This document shows, in pieces, positions 29,388-42,026 of a DNA stretch of 64,000 bases. Source of the stretch: Rhizaria sp. SCN 62-66 (taxonomy: Eukaryota > Rhizaria, unplaced). The notes beneath the pieces were generated by a model. That model ran no database searches. It was not told the DNA's origin and saw nothing but the letters and a program-made list of their open reading frames with translations. The stretch is from positions 57,150 through 121,149 of the forward strand of contig MEDY01000031.1 in the NCBI GenBank assembly GCA_001724265.1, given 5' to 3'. The number at the start of each line of letters is the position of its first letter. Position 1 is the first letter of the stretch. The position numbers were made by a program, and so were the translations under genes.

Positions 29388-30539
29388 TCAGCCAAAGAAC
29401 ACAAGCACCGCGGCGGCCGCCACAGCGCTAAGCGCGGCCCAGCCCAGTGTGGCGGCGCCCGCGGGGCGCGCGGCGGCGTTGGGCTTCAGGAAGACCGTGC
29501 AGCGCAGGGCCGGCACGGCGGGGTTGTCGGTCGGGAGCTGGAGGCAGTTGAGCGAGTTGCAGTCGGTCGTGACGCGGCAGCGCGATCCGCCGAAGCACTG
29601 GTCACAGTCAACCCCGCCGCAGTCGACGTCGGTCTCATTCTCGCCGCGCATGCGGTCTTGGCACGTGGCTGGGAACACAGCAGTGTTTATGTAATCGGAA
29701 ACCACGGACACGCCGAAACGCGCCGCGACCTTGGCGACCACCGTCGCGGAGCGGTCCTGCACGGCAAGCAGCAGCGCGCCCAGGCTTGCGGTCGTCTCAG
29801 GTGTCAGCGCGGACAGCACGTACAGCCGCCGTGGGACGGTAGAGTCCTGCACAGTCGCAGATACCGATCCCGAAGCATATTCTGCGTGTTGTTGTTGAGC
29901 AGGAGTAGAGAGTGGGCCAAAGAGCGCGGAGGCTGCGCTAGGAACCGGAGTAAAGCCGTTGGGTCCGTACGTGTACACGGGCTCCGTGTCGACCACATTG
30001 TAGTTGTCATCGTAGGGGCTGCTGTAGTCCATGCGTGCGCGCGTCGAGAGGACGACGGGCAATCCACGGGCGCGGGCCTCTGCGGCGGACAGGACGCCCC
30101 CACTGGCCGCTGCAGCGCCGCCGTCGTCGGTGGACTGGTAGAGAAAGGGCGGTGCGTCGGCCTGTGAAGAGCCGTTGCTGAAGAAGGTGATATACTTCTG
30201 TCCGCGGATCCACGCGAAGGCGGCCAGGTCGCCCAGCTCGGCGCGGTAGATGGCCGAGATCGCGTTCAGCTCGGATAGCGTCAGCGCGTAAGACCGGTCC
30301 AGCCGCAGCTCCTGCTCCACAACCGTGTAGTCTGCGTTGGTGAGAGAGAACGGGGAAGGGTAAAGGGAAGTGAGCGGGCGTGGTGAGTGAAGGGTGGCAA
30401 GCAAAGAGGCCAAGGGCAAGGCGAAAGCAGATGGCGAAAGGTTGGGATATGACGTACTTGCGGCGGGATATGGGAGCGCGGACGTAAGCGACAGCATACT
30501 GCACAGCGCGAGCGCTGACAACGCGATTGTAGAAGTCAT
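29388..30539 (-). CDS. Secreted or GPI-anchored Cys-rich surface protein
   Basis: Proposed exons 30458-30539 and 29388-30331, giving about 341 residues. The 126-bp intron (GTACGT...GCAG) contains no stop and is a multiple of three, so the unspliced form (42 residues longer) cannot be excluded. The N-terminus is a signal peptide (hydrophobic residues ~4-20). Near the C-terminus there is a Cys-rich module with ENETDVDCGG, CDQC and DCNSLNC, a motif seen in extracellular proteins of several protists. The last ~25 residues are Ala/Val/Leu-rich and end the protein, typical of a GPI-attachment signal. The central region (GQKYITFFSNGS and so on) is not recognised. Cell-surface location is inferred; the function is unknown. 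Confidence 0.75.
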   Translation of the reverse strand: MTSTIALSALALCSMLSLTSALPYPAASTSYPNLSPSAFALPLASLLATLHSPRPLTSLYPSPFSLTNADYTVVEQELRLDRSYALTLSELNAISAIYRAELGDLAAFAWIRGQKYITFFSNGSSQADAPPFLYQSTDDGGAAAASGGVLSAAEARARGLPVVLSTRARMDYSSPYDDNYNVVDTEPVYTYGPNGFTPVPSAASALFGPLSTPAQQQHAEYASGSVSATVQDSTVPRRLYVLSALTPETTASLGALLLAVQDRSATVVAKVAARFGVSVVSDYINTAVFPATCQDRMRGENETDVDCGGVDCDQCFGGSRCRVTTDCNSLNCLQLPTDNPAVPALRCTVFLKPNAAARPAGAATLGWAALSAVAAAAVLVFFG

Positions 30540-31014
30540 GAGTCGACGCGGCGCGGCGTACACACCGGTTTGCTGAGATCTTGTAACGACGCCAACTGTC
30601 TCCTTCACTCTGAAATCGAAATACGAAAAACGAGACGCCAAACTGAAAGTGGTTGAAACGAAATAAAGAGTTTGTTGTGTTAGCAAAGATTAAAATTCCA
30701 AAACAAGTGTAGAATGTGTGTTGACAGACGATACGAGAACTTCTATGCATATTTGCTTGTCTCTTTCGCAGCCGCCCTCGGCCGCTCATAGGTGGCGTTC
30801 GAGAGGTACAGCCGTGCAGATCACTTTCAAAGCTATAGCAACAAATATTGATCGTTGCAAGACTATCGCTTGTGCGAATCTTAATCAAACGTTATTTTTG
30901 TGTATTCACATAAAATATTTCTATCTGTGCATGCCGCTGGAACTCGCTATCCTCCTCGATGTCACTCACTTTCCTTCTTGTGGTCAATCATCGCCATGTC
31001 CTTCTAAACACAGG
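30540..31014. other. Divergent intergenic region
   Basis: About 475 bp between two divergent starts. It is AT-rich and holds no supported gene. A pyrimidine-rich run ending ACACAG sits 1 bp before the ATG at 31015. Confidence 0.45.
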
Positions 31015-33455
31015 ATGTCATTGCGTTTCTGGGAGGTTGTGAACGCATTCTACAACCTCCTTAACACTGCCCATGATGGCAAGCTTACGCAGCGCGAGGT
31101 ACGTCTTCAGTTCAATCTATATTTATCTTCATCTCGCCTTAGACACGACTCCGCCCGCTCACCTCGCGCTCTATATCGATCCTTGCTTTCACCGTCGCTC
31201 GCCCGCAGGCCCGCACGACGATGCCCGTGGTGCTGGGCGCCGTGATGCGTCACTCATCTGACCGCATGGATTCCTCCGCGCTGGACAAGATGGCTGCCTC
31301 GCACGTGGACCGGCTGTTCCGCGAGTCCGGCGCCGCGCTGCCCTCGGGCGCGCCGCTGCGCCCGGCCCCCGCGGCGCCGCTGGCCGCGCAGCCTGTGCCC
31401 GCGGACGCGTTCCTCTCCGCCGAGGCCTTTGCGGAGTCGTACCGCTCACAGCTGCTGCGCCACATGGAGGAAGAGGTGTTGTACCTTGACATCCGCCGCT
31501 CTGTCACTGCTCTCGCGCGCTGGCACACCGCGCGCAACGACACGCGCACCGCGCTGTTGCGCGCAGCCATGGCCGCGCTCTGGCCCGCGCTCCTTCACGA
31601 GGCCCCCGCCACTGACGCTGACGCCGACGCAATTGCCGTTAACGCTTCTGGCGACGGCGATGCCGCAGCAGAGGGATGCGCATCGCCACTGTACACTGAC
31701 GGACTTTCCGCCGAGGATGCACTGGCACTGGAGACAGTCGTGCCGGCGTCGCTGCTGCAACAGGTTGCGCTGGCGGACGCGCCCGCCGACGCCGCCGGCC
31801 ACCGCGGCGCGCGCGTCTTCCGCGGGCTCGCATCCGCGCCGTCCTCGGCCGCCGCGGGTGCGGAGCCTGGCGAGGGCTCGCTCACCGGCTCGCTCGCCGC
31901 AGTCGCGCAGAGTCACAGTTACAGTATGAGTCCCAGTCACGCCGCCAATGCTGCTGCCGCCAGCACACTCGGCGCCTCGTCGTCGTTTGCACACGTGCAG
32001 GCGCTGGCGACGCCGGCCCCCGGACTGGTCCCCATCAACGCGGACGCGCACCTTGCGCTGGCCGGGGAATTCCCCGGCGCAGTCGCGCTTACGCCGCGCG
32101 TCGTCGCCGCGCTTGCCGTCGCGCTTGCCACCGCGCGTGAGTGCGCCAAGGGCCCGCCCGCCGCGGACGTTGCCGCCGTTGAGGCCGCGGTCTCGGTCTC
32201 GGCAGGAAGCGCGCCGCCGCAGAGTCAGACTGCGGTGGCGCAAAATGTGGACGCTGTGGTTATCCCGGGCCCGTTCAGTGCGCTGACGGCCTCGGCGCCG
32301 CTCTGGGTCCCCGCGCTCTTGTACCCCCCTCTCAACAATCCCAGTCACAATACTAGCGTCACGAGCAGCAGCATAAGCAGTTGCAGCAGCATACGCAGTA
32401 GCAGCAGTGCCAGTGGCGCGGACGGCATCAAAGCTAAACCGCGCGTGCTGACCGCGCGCGTGCTGCTCGACGCGCTCGGCCGCTGTTTTGGCCTCCTGCC
32501 CGAGCCCCCCGCCGGCACGCCCTTACCACCGTCACCTGCGGCGCCTGCTCTCGGCGGCGGCAACCCCGACGCTTCCGACTGCGCTGCTGCGGCGTCTGCG
32601 GCGGCGACTGCAGCGGCGGCGGCGTCGTCGAGCTGGCGCGCTCAGCTGCTGGCCGACGCGAGTGCTGCCGCGCAGTGGCTGCTGGCTGGCGCAGAGCCCC
32701 CGCGGCGTCTGCTCGCGCCGGTTCCCGGGGCACGCCTCGCGGCCGTGGCCTACACGGCGCGCCCGCCCCCAGCGGCCTTCGGCGAGGCCGCGCAGGCGCA
32801 GGCACAGGGTCAGGCGCAGCACGCGGACTCGCGCGAGGGAACGCCCGGGCACGGGTACGGACACGGACACGGACACGGGCTCGCGTCTCGCGGCGCCAAC
32901 AACGCGCTGAGCGCAAGCTCTAGCTCCAGCAGCTCCAGCAGCTCCAGCAGTGGCTCAGTGCCGCCGCGCGTGGGGCTGTCCTCCCGCGCCACGACCGGCA
33001 CCGGCGGCAGCTTTGGCCGTCCGCCGGGGGCGCCTCTCGCGGCGTCGTCCAACTCACTGCAGCCTGCGCTGCCGCCGCGCGCGCCGCTGGCAGCGCCCGT
33101 GGCCGTGGGCGGCGCCTCGGGCCGCGCGCCACTCATCGGCGGCGCTGCTGCGGGCGGCGGGCTGGCCGCACAGGGCGACGGGGGCCCTGCGGCGGCGCTG
33201 CGCGCGCGCGTGGCGGCCGCGGCGGCGGCGGCGCTGGCGGCGGCGACGGACGGGTCCGCCACAGGCGCGGGCGTGGCCGCGGTCGGCAGCGGCGAAGCGC
33301 CGCGGGACGGCGCATCCGGGTTCCGCCGCAGCGCGGAAGCCGTGCGCGGTGCGGGCGCGTTCGTGCCGATGGCGGCGCTGCCGGACACCATCGGGCTCGA
33401 CGGCGACGGCGGCGACGAGGACGAGGATGACGGACTCGACGACGGCGACCTTTGA
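31015..33455 (+). CDS. Unknown two-exon protein with EF-hand-like N-terminus
   Basis: Exons 31015-31098 and 31209-33455 flank a 110-bp intron (GTACGT...GCAG, phase 0), giving about 776 residues. Exon 1 encodes 28 residues (MSLRFWEVVNAFYNLLN...) ending in HDGKLTQRE, which resembles the second half of an EF-hand calcium loop but lacks a complete set of ligands. Residues 1-140 have ordinary composition with helical stretches (DKMAASHVDRLF; EEVLYLDIRRSVTAL) and are probably the folded domain. The remainder is Ala/Ser/Gly/Pro-rich with a polyserine tract near 32918-32955 and a strongly acidic end (DEDEDDGLDDGDL). I do not recognise the family. Confidence 0.75.
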
Positions 33456-33690
33456 ACAAACAGGCGATGTGGCAACGGTCTTTTGAGACCATGTCATGTT
33501 TTGCATTTGCACTATCAACCAATACAGTATTATTTTTTATTGTACAACAACTCCCTTGTCTCGTACTGGTTTATAATAACAGAATGTGAAGATGCGATCA
33601 GAAGTGTTGCGAGTGTCTGGTGAATTTAGAGACGTGACAACAGCGTGATGTTCAAATGACTATGTAACAAGCATCTAGCGTGTACCAGGC

Positions 33691-34152
33691 TTAATAATGC
33701 TCGCCGAGCTGGTGCACAGTGGTCTCAGGAACAACGTAGGCGCCATTCTCGCTGGACGCAGAGGCAAGCTTCGGGGGCGCCTGCTGGGCGGCGACCTCCG
33801 CCGTGACCTGGTCAGCGACTATACGCAGTCAACAAGAAAAAATAAAGAGAATGTAAGATTTAAACAAGTCTGTGATTCATTATTTAGTCGTGATTATTCT
33901 CCAGCAACATGGTGGTGTGCGTAGGTCGAGAGTCAAAGACGTACTGCGGAAAGCGTAGATGGCGCAGATGACGCCGCCGAGCAAAACGCCGAATTTCGCG
34001 GCACTACGTTTCATAGCGCGGATAATAACACGACGAGCTTCGACAACCTCCTTGCTGGGCTGACCGTAGCGGGCGTCGTAGTAAATCTTACCAATAACAC
34101 CTGCGAGAATCGTCGCGCCGCCAATACGAAGCTTCAGAGCAACAGTGGACAT
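33691..34152 (-). CDS. Small two-exon membrane protein
   Basis: Exons 33945-34152 and 33691-33818, with a 126-bp intron (GTACGT donor, ATAG acceptor), give 111 residues ending in TAA. Two hydrophobic stretches, about residues 9-25 (GGATILAGVIGKIYY) and 54-69 (FGVLLGGVICAIYAF), flank a basic segment (EARRVIIRAMKRSAAK). The C-terminal tail is polar. Size and layout resemble small inner-membrane mitochondrial or ER proteins, but I recognise no family. A pyrimidine tract ending CAG lies 2 bp upstream of the ATG. The splice is supported by the open frame continuing through exon 2 to a clean stop. Confidence 0.72.
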
Positions 34153-34301
34153 GGCTGGAGAAATATCAGGAGTGGTGCGATGTGAGAATCAAGTCGTAGA
34201 AGATACAATTAGGAGATCATACGTAAACGTGTATTTGTAAGGCGTTTGGTCAACTAAATCGACATTAACGGTCAAATTGATGACATAATCTTGTGCAAAA
34301 C

Positions 34302-37300
34302 TCATGCTTTCCCTGCGTCAGCAGCAGAGGACTGCTTGAGGCCAGCGAGCTCTGCGCGCAGCCGCGCCAGCTCGATGTCCTTGGCGATCAGTGCGCGGTC
34401 CCGGGCTTCAATCTCATAGCCTAGACGCGAGAGCAGTGCGTCACCAGCAGCGGCAGGCGCAAGAGGGACCGTGGCCTCGACTGTGGCGACAGCAGCAGAC
34501 ACTTCAAGTGCAGTGGCGGTGCGGCCAGTAACGCCGGACAGCACCGCCACGGCGCCGGCCTTGGCCGCGGACACGCCACGCATGCGTTTGCATCCGCCGC
34601 GGACCACAGCAGCCAGTGCAGAGCCCGGTGCGAGACTCCCGCGCCGCGCCTGCTGCGCCTGCGAGCGCGAGTGCGAGCGCGCTGCCGCGGCCGCCCAGGG
34701 CCCCAGCCCGGCCCCCGCGCCGCCGCTGCCGCCGCACGAGAGCCCCACCGCGCCGCTCGCACCAACCAGCGCGCCGCCCGCGGCCGCGGAGGCGCCCAGC
34801 GCGGCCAGCGAGCTCAGCCCCAGCGGCCGCGAGTGCCCGTGGCCAGCCGAGCCACCTGCCGCAGTCGCAGCGTCGCCGCCGCCTCCGCGCGCGTGCGAGC
34901 CGTGCGCTCCGTGCGCGGTGTGGCCGCCGCCCATGTAGTGCGCGCCGTGGTCCCTGCCCGCGCGTGCGCCCGCGCCGCCCGCGGCGGCCGCGGCGGCCGC
35001 GGCGGCGCGCGCGGAGGCGGCGGCGTGGTGCGGCAGCGCGTGGCGCGCCGATAATGCCCGCAGCACGGTCTCGGTCGACGCCGTGGGCGCGAGAGCGGCC
35101 CAGCGCAGGTAGTAGTCGCTCCACAGCTGCACGCGCTCCAGCGCCGGCTCCAGCAACGGACACAGCGGGTCGCGGAAGGCGTAGAGCGGGGAGCGGAACT
35201 CGAGCCGGCGCGCGTGCACCGCGGTCCAAAGCGAGCGCGTTTGCAGGTGCAGCTTGAGGCGGATGCGCTCGGCGACGGAGTTAAGCATGAAGGTGCCGTA
35301 GAGCCCCGAGCCCAGCGAGTCGGCAATGAAGGTCAGCAGCGCGGGCGTGAACTCGAACTCGCACGGGTACTGCTGCGTCAGCTGCCACACCGCGTCCAGG
35401 AACATCAGGAACGCTGGGGACACTTCGTCTGCGCCGGCGGCTGAGGGCGCAGTCGCCGCCGCGATCGCAGTCACGGACGCCGACGCCGAGTGCGGCCCGC
35501 CAGCGCCGGATCCAGAGCCAGAGCCAGAGCTAGAGCCAGAGCCGGAGCCGGAGCTTGCTGAGTTCTGCGCGAAGCTAAATCCAGCCCCGCTGGCAGTGGG
35601 TGACGCGACGCCGGAGCCGTTGTCGCCGCCAAGCGCGCCCGCGGCAGACGCAGCGGTGGGAGTGCCGAGTCCGCCTTGTCCAGCGCCCGCCGCGCCAAAG
35701 CCCACGGATGCGGAGCCAGAGGCGCCAACGGCTGCGGGATGCGGCGCGTTCGTGGCGGTGAAACCGACGAAGCCGGTGCGGTCAGCGAAGCGGTGGCCGA
35801 AGGATAGCCACTCTTTCTCGATGAGCACGATGAAGCCCGGCATGGTGCGGTAGAACGGGTCCAGCATGAGCTGTGCAAGCGCGCAGAGCTGCGGCGTACG
35901 GTCCCAGCCGTCGGTGCAGTGAACGAGCACCGACGTGCCCTGCTTGAGCGTGGCGGCGACGTAGCCCGCGCCCGCGAGTACAGCGCCGACGAACTCGAGG
36001 TAGCCCGTCGCGTGCAGCTGCGCCTGCCAGTCCGCGGGCACGCGCCCCACGTCGGACACTCTGCTTACCAGCCCGCCCAGTGCCGCATGCACGCGCCGCG
36101 CCGCCTTGATGTTGCCTAGGTTCAGGAACTCCAGGCGCAGCCGCCGCAGGGGGCCCGCCTCGTAGTTCTCTGCGGACTCGAAGCTACACAAGGACAACAA
36201 CGGGAAATTAGAGTAATGATATATGAGGCATAGGTGTGAGAAAGTGCAATAAAGAAATGTTGGCAAATCTGCAAAGATTAAAAAAAATTGCATTGACTCT
36301 GTGATGTCGTACCCTCCTTTGGCGACAAAGTTTGCAAGCGCATTGATACGCTGACGCGCGTCTGCGACGACGAGGACGCCGCCAAGCCCAACGCATGCCT
36401 GCAGCAGCAGCTCGTCCGCCGCGCACCGCGCACCCATCACGCCCACAGTGGGCTGCGCCGAGCGCATCAGCACCGCGGGGTTCGCTGCGCGGACTGTGGC
36501 CGCAACGGGCACGACAGCGGTGGCGCCCGGGACAGCCGCGCCGTTGGCCGCCGTGTTGACTGTCACTGCGGCCATGCCGGCGACGCGCGCGGCGGGCGAG
36601 GTCCACACGACGACCGGCACGCGGCGGTGCGAACGGAACGCGGCCGCCGCTTCTAGCTCCGCGGCCGTGACACCGCGCGGCACGGCCAGCACGTCCGGGT
36701 ACGAAGGGCAGAAGGCAAACGTGTCGTTGACAAACGAGAGCTGGAAACGCGGCGAGGGCAGCCCCAGACGGCGGTACTCAACAATGGGCGAGTAGAGAAG
36801 CCAGCCGTTAAGCCGCGGCGAGTGCCACCAGCGCTGCGCCAGCGCCGCAGGCAGCGCCAGCGCGGGCGGCGCGCCGAACAGCGAATGCTGTACGAGCGCG
36901 CGAGGGGCCGGCAGCGGCGCGGAGCTGAACGCCGCCGCGTACGCCGCGTCGACCGCAGCGTCCAGCGCCTCGCTGCTGCCGCCGTCCTCCTCGTCCTCGT
37001 CGTTATCGTCACCGCCGAGGTAACCGTGGTAGCCGCCGAGCGCGGCGATGGCGGGGACCGAGCCGGGCGCGGGCGCGTCTGGGTCGACGCGCGCGCCGGC
37101 CTCCACTGCGGCCGCGGCCGTGCGCAGCCACAGCGCCTGCAGCGCGGGCGACGGCGCGCCGTCGGCGCCAGTGCCCGTCAGCGCGCCCGCGCCGGCCGCA
37201 GCGGCTGCGGGGTCGGCCAGCGGCAGCGGCGGCGCGAAGGCAGCCATGAGGTACTCGTCTTCGAGCGTCAGCGTACGCGCAGGCAGAGGCGCTGGCGGCT

Positions 37301-39677
37301 TGAAGCCTCCAGCTCCGTCGCCACCCTCAAGGGCGAGCAGCGCGGCGTTTCTACCGGCGACGCCGAGGCTGCTGTTGCGGCGGCGCGAACGCTTGATGGC
37401 GTCATTGCCTGTGAACGCGAGCAGCGAGGTGACCTGTCCGTTTCGCGCGAGCGAGCCGTGCAGCTTGAGCATCTCGACCACGGACGCAAACGTCGCGTAC
37501 ACGCCGCGCTCGCCCATGCCCTCGACGAAGAGCCGCAGCGAGGAGAAGTCCTTGCCCGTGAGCTCGAGCCACGCGCCATCGCGCCCAGAGAGCCCGTAGG
37601 CGAAGCGCGAGACGTGCTGCAGCGGCATCGCGGCGGGCTCCGACACCAGCGCCAGCAGCGCCGCCGCGTCGCGCGCGGCCGCCTCGGCGCCACCGCCCGC
37701 CGTCGCCGCGCGCAGGCCCAGCAAGAGGTCCTCGGACGCGGTGGCCGTGAAGGGCGCGTGCGGCGCTGCGGCGGCGGCGGACGCGAACGCGTTGCCGTCG
37801 CTCACGGCCGCTGTCACGCCGGCAGCGGCGTTGACGGCGCGCGCACGGCGGGCCCAGGCGGCCGCTGCAAGCGCAAGCGACAGCGCCGCGGCGGGGCGGC
37901 ACGCGATCACGGCGCGCAGCGTGAGCGAGCGCAGCAGCGCCACGTCGTCCGCGGTCGCGAGCGCGTCGCAGTCGTCGCCAGCCGCGGGGGCGCTCGCGTC
38001 GCGCGCGGGGGGCGCCACGGCGTCTGTGCACATGCGCACGGGCGCGTTGCGTGCGTGCATCGCGGACGCTGCGAGCGCGGCAACGCGCGCGGCCGTGGCA
38101 TTGCGCACGCGTCGCAGCCAGCGCTCGTGCGGCGTGTGCGCAGAGACTGACCCGCACGCAGCACACACGCCCGAGTCGGCCTCGCCGGGAGGCGCCACGG
38201 CGCCGCACGCGCAGCGCTCGCTAGCGGCGTCTACGAGGCCCGCACCCGCGAACGCGGCGGCGAGCGCCTCTTCGTCGTCGTCCTCGCCCGCGGACACGTC
38301 GGCGTCGACGTCGCCGTCGCCCCACTCGCCGGCCGCGCCCAGTGCTGAGCCCAGCGCCGCGGCGCCGAAACCCGACTCGGCGGCACCCGCGGCGACGGCT
38401 CCTGTCCCGGGCGCGAAGGGCGCGGCGGCGGCGGCGCCCGAGGTCGCGGAGCGCGGGTCGTCGAAGCTGTCGGGCACGAACGCGATCTGGTGGTTGCTCA
38501 CCAGCAGCACGCCCGGGACCGTGGTCGCAAGCCACAACGGCGCCGCGCAGTCGCCCGCGCCCGCGCCGGAGCCCGCCGCGCCGCCGCCGGAGCCGTGCTT
38601 CGCGGAGCCGGTGACGGAGCCGATGGCGCCAGTCGCAGCGGCGGCCGCGGCGGCCTCGGCGGCGGCGACAGCGTCGGCCGCGCCAGCACCGGCGGCAGCA
38701 GCTGCAGCAGCGGCGGCCGCTGCGGCCGCGGCAACGGGGCCAAAGGCAGGCGCCGGCAGCGGAGGAATCACTAAATCCTCCGGCGCCGTCATCGCAACAG
38801 CAGCGCCGTTCGCCGCGCGCCTGCGCCCGGCGGCGACAGCAGCGGCCGCGGCGCTGGCCGCGTGCGCGAGCGCGCCGGCGTGCGCGTTGGTAACGGTGTT
38901 GACGGCGTCGTTGAGCTGCTGCGGCGGCAGCGACGAGGCTGCGAGCCCGATCCCGACGCCGACGCCCAGCAGCGCGCCGGGGCCGGGCGGGATCGCGGTT
39001 GCGCCGCCGGACGCGCCGACCGGCAGACCGGCGGGGCCCGCGCTGGTGCCGGCCGGCATCGGCGAGTGCGCGACGGCGAGCGCGCTGGCGCCTGCCGCGA
39101 TGTCCGTCGGCAGCGAGAAAAGCGACATCAAGGACCGCCGCTCGCCGCCGGGCGGGGCGGCGCCGCTGGCGTGCCGCGCGGGCCCTGGCGCCGCGGTGAG
39201 CGCGGCGGACGACGACGACGACAACGCGGACGCAGCAAGCATGGCCGCGGCTGAGGGCGCGCGGGGCGTGCCCAGGACCATCGAGCCGGCGCCCGAGCCG
39301 GTGGCTCCTGAGTCGTCGATCGACTCGGTGCGCTCCCCGCGGCGAGGCGCAAGCCGCGGCGACGGCGCAGTCAGGTCGCTGACAGTGTTACCGCCGCTGC
39401 CATTGTTGCCACTGCTGCTGCCGCTGCCCCCGGCGTCGCCCATGTTGCCGAAGTAGCTCTCGATCTGCGCGAAGGCCGCCGTGAAGCCAGACGCCATGAC
39501 TACGCTGCCGCCACCGTCGCTGTTGCGGGCGTTTGACCGCGACGGCGCCGCCGCGTGCGCCTCTGCGTCGGCCTCGGCCTCGGCCGCCTTGGCACCTCGC
39601 GCCGCGCGCCGCGGGCTGAACGGGTCGAACGCGGCCGACCCTGACCCCGCATCGGCCGCACCCGTGCCTGCGCCCCC

Positions 39678-39712
<35 letters not shown>

Positions 39713-41477
39713 GGGTGATGGCGACGGCGACTTGCGCTGTCGGCGCGGCCCCGGCGCTGGACGGCGCGGGAACCACAGTCACGGGCGTGCCGGGTGACAC
39801 CGCAAGCGGGGACATGTTCGGGCGCGAACTGGATGACTCCGCGGCAGTCGCAGCCACCGCGGTCGGAACCGCAGCGGCGGTCATAGCGGCGGAGACAGCC
39901 GCCGTGGCCGTGGCGGGCGCCGGGAGCGCAATAGGCTGGCTCTCGCCCGTGTGCGTAGCAGAAACCGGGCCTGTGGCATGGCTGGCCGCCGGGCCGTGGG
40001 GCCCTGGGCCGTGGGGCCCCGGGCCGTGGGGTCCGCCGTGGTCGGCCGAGGGCAGCGCGCCGGGCGCGCAAAGAGCGACGGTGCGTTCGGCTGCCACGGC
40101 CGGGTCGGCATCGGCCGCGGGGCCCGCGAGCGCAGCGTGGCGGCGGCGTGCGACCTCAGCGATGACCGTGAGCGCGCGCAGCACCGTGCGCACGCCGGTC
40201 ACGCTCAGCTCGTGAACTCCTCCCCTCGATGGCGCGGAAGTCAAGTCGCTGCTGGAAGTCAAGCCGCCGCCGCGAGAAGTGGCGTTGCTGTTATTCGAGG
40301 CGGTGGTAATGGAGCTGCTTGTGGAGGGCACGAGCACTGGACATGCGACCGAGTGGCAGAGCTGATCAGCCACAACCACGGAGCCACTGCTTGCAGTCAC
40401 CGCGCTGTCGCCACCAGAGGCAGCAGTGAGCAGGCCTGAGAGGTCCGGCGCGGGGAGACCACCCGCTGCGCCGCCCGCGCCGCCCGCGGGCGCGGCAACC
40501 CGCAGCAGCGTGGCGCGCGCGCGCGCGACGTCGCGCCTGCGCTCGCGGCGCAGCACCTCTACCGCGCCTGGCACGGGCAGCGCTAACGCGGCGCGCGCGG
40601 CGGCGGCAGAGGCCGAGGCGGCGGCCGCGGCCGCGGCCAGCGCGGGGCCCGACACGGCGCCCGAGCCGATGCCGCTGCCCGCGCCCGCAGCGGCCGCGGC
40701 GGCGTCTGCGTCGGCCTCGGCGGCGGCGCGCTCGAGCCGGCGGAGCACGTGCAGCGCGCGCGAGGCCTGCTGCTGCAGCAGCGCGACCGCGCGCGCGTGC
40801 GCGGCCGCAGCGACGGGCGCAACGGCCGAGATCGCAGCCGCGCCCGTCGCGCGCCAAGGCGCCGCCGCGGGTGGGCCGCGGTACAGCGCGGCGCGCAGCA
40901 GCACGGCCTGCACGTGCTCCGCTGGCGACGCCTGGAGCTGGGACGAAAACAGAGCGGTCGCGCGGCGCAAGCGGCGCGGCGGCCGCGGGGCACGCGCGCG
41001 GGGCCGTGGGCGCGCGGGCGTCGGGTCCGGAGACGGGCCGCCCGCCCCCGCAACTGCTGACGACGATGCAGCCGATGACAACGATGATGTCGCGCTATTG
41101 GATGATGCGGGCGTTGCGGAAGACTCGGCGGCGAGCAATACCGGCGCGCGCGGGGAACCGGGGCGCGGCGGCACAGCGGCAATGCAGACCTCGCACACGC
41201 GCACGGGCTCGGCCGCGACCTCTGGCAGGCGTGCGCGGTGCGGCGTGCACGCGGCGCAGTAGACGTTGCCGCAGATGTGGCAGTGGTGCTTGCGCGTCGC
41301 CGCATCGAAGTCGGTCCCGCACGCCTTGCATGCGGCCGCCAGCGCCGACGGAACAAAGTGCGAGTCAGCGCGCACGCGCTGGATGCCCACGGGCGCGCCC
41401 GACAGCGACAACGACAGCGCCGGCGGCGGCACGCTCAAAGGAGAGCCGCGCGGCAGACGCGGGGACGGGGACGACAT
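34302..41477 (-). CDS. FYVE-domain myotubularin phosphoinositide 3-phosphatase
   Basis: Exons 36313-41477 and 34302-36183, split by a 129-bp intron (GTACGA...GTAG), give about 2,348 residues. Domains in order: FYVE zinc finger at residues ~38-100 (CKACGTDF, RKHHCHICG, CAAC, CEVC); long Ala/Ser/Gly-rich linkers; PH-GRAM near residues 975-1000 (LLVSNHQIAFVP) and ~1270-1320; myotubularin phosphatase from NGWLLYSPIVEYRRLGLP near residue 1556, then SAQPTVGVMG. The active site HCTDGWDRT has Cys1811 and Arg1817 of CX5R, so it should be active. A coiled coil ends the protein. Substrates of the family are PI3P and PI(3,5)P2 on endosomes, and FYVE binds PI3P. Here FYVE is N-terminal, whereas in MTMR3/4 it is C-terminal. 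Start chosen at the ATG before SSPSPRLP. Confidence 0.93.
39679..39712 (-). repeat. CCTGAG hexanucleotide repeat in the myotubularin gene
   Basis: About five and a half perfect CCTGAG units encode a Ser-Gly run on the minus strand. It is a coding minisatellite in a disordered linker. Confidence 0.85.
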
Positions 41478-42026
41478 CCCAGGCGTGTGAGGCGCGGACA
41501 AGAGACTGATCGGTGTACAACTCGGTTCAGTAGTCGTGCGATGCAGTGAACTACGCTGGCAAAGTGAAGCGAGTGATGGATATGGGCGCGGGCATGAGTG
41601 AGCAAGGGATATGTGACTGGAGGGCGTATGAATCTTCTCTTCATATGATTCGCCTCGCCATAGCCAGCACACGGTAGTGAGGACTGGCAACAAAGTTAGC
41701 AGAAAAAATAGATATTAACCCGTTGTTTAAATACAATAAGTCGTAATAAATTCTTAGAGGCCGTGTACTTTGGCTCCGAACGCCTCCGAAGTGGGCCGGT
41801 GGGGTACAAAGTGTGGTGCTCACGATAGGGCTAAACGAAATTGTATCGCACGACCCACAATGTCCGTCTATCTAAGTGCTCTAACGTTATCATATCAAAC
41901 TTTGAGTAATTACAATTATTGTACAATTATACTCTCAAGTAATTTAGAATTCTTCTGCTATCCCTTCTAGAACTAAGAAGCACGCCGGTCTGAAGTTGCC
42001 TCACAACCATATCGCGGATCCCCACC
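41478..42026. other. Divergent intergenic region
   Basis: About 550 bp, very AT-rich between 41650 and 41960. A strong pyrimidine tract ending CTTCTAG at about 41970 could be a 3' splice site in the 5' UTR of the downstream ALKBH1 gene. No gene is seen. Confidence 0.45.

Noticed and set aside
41478-41693. N-terminal extension of the myotubularin frame
   Set aside because: The extra sequence is AT-richer, unlike the coding part, and an ATG at 41477 leads directly into the FYVE-bearing region.
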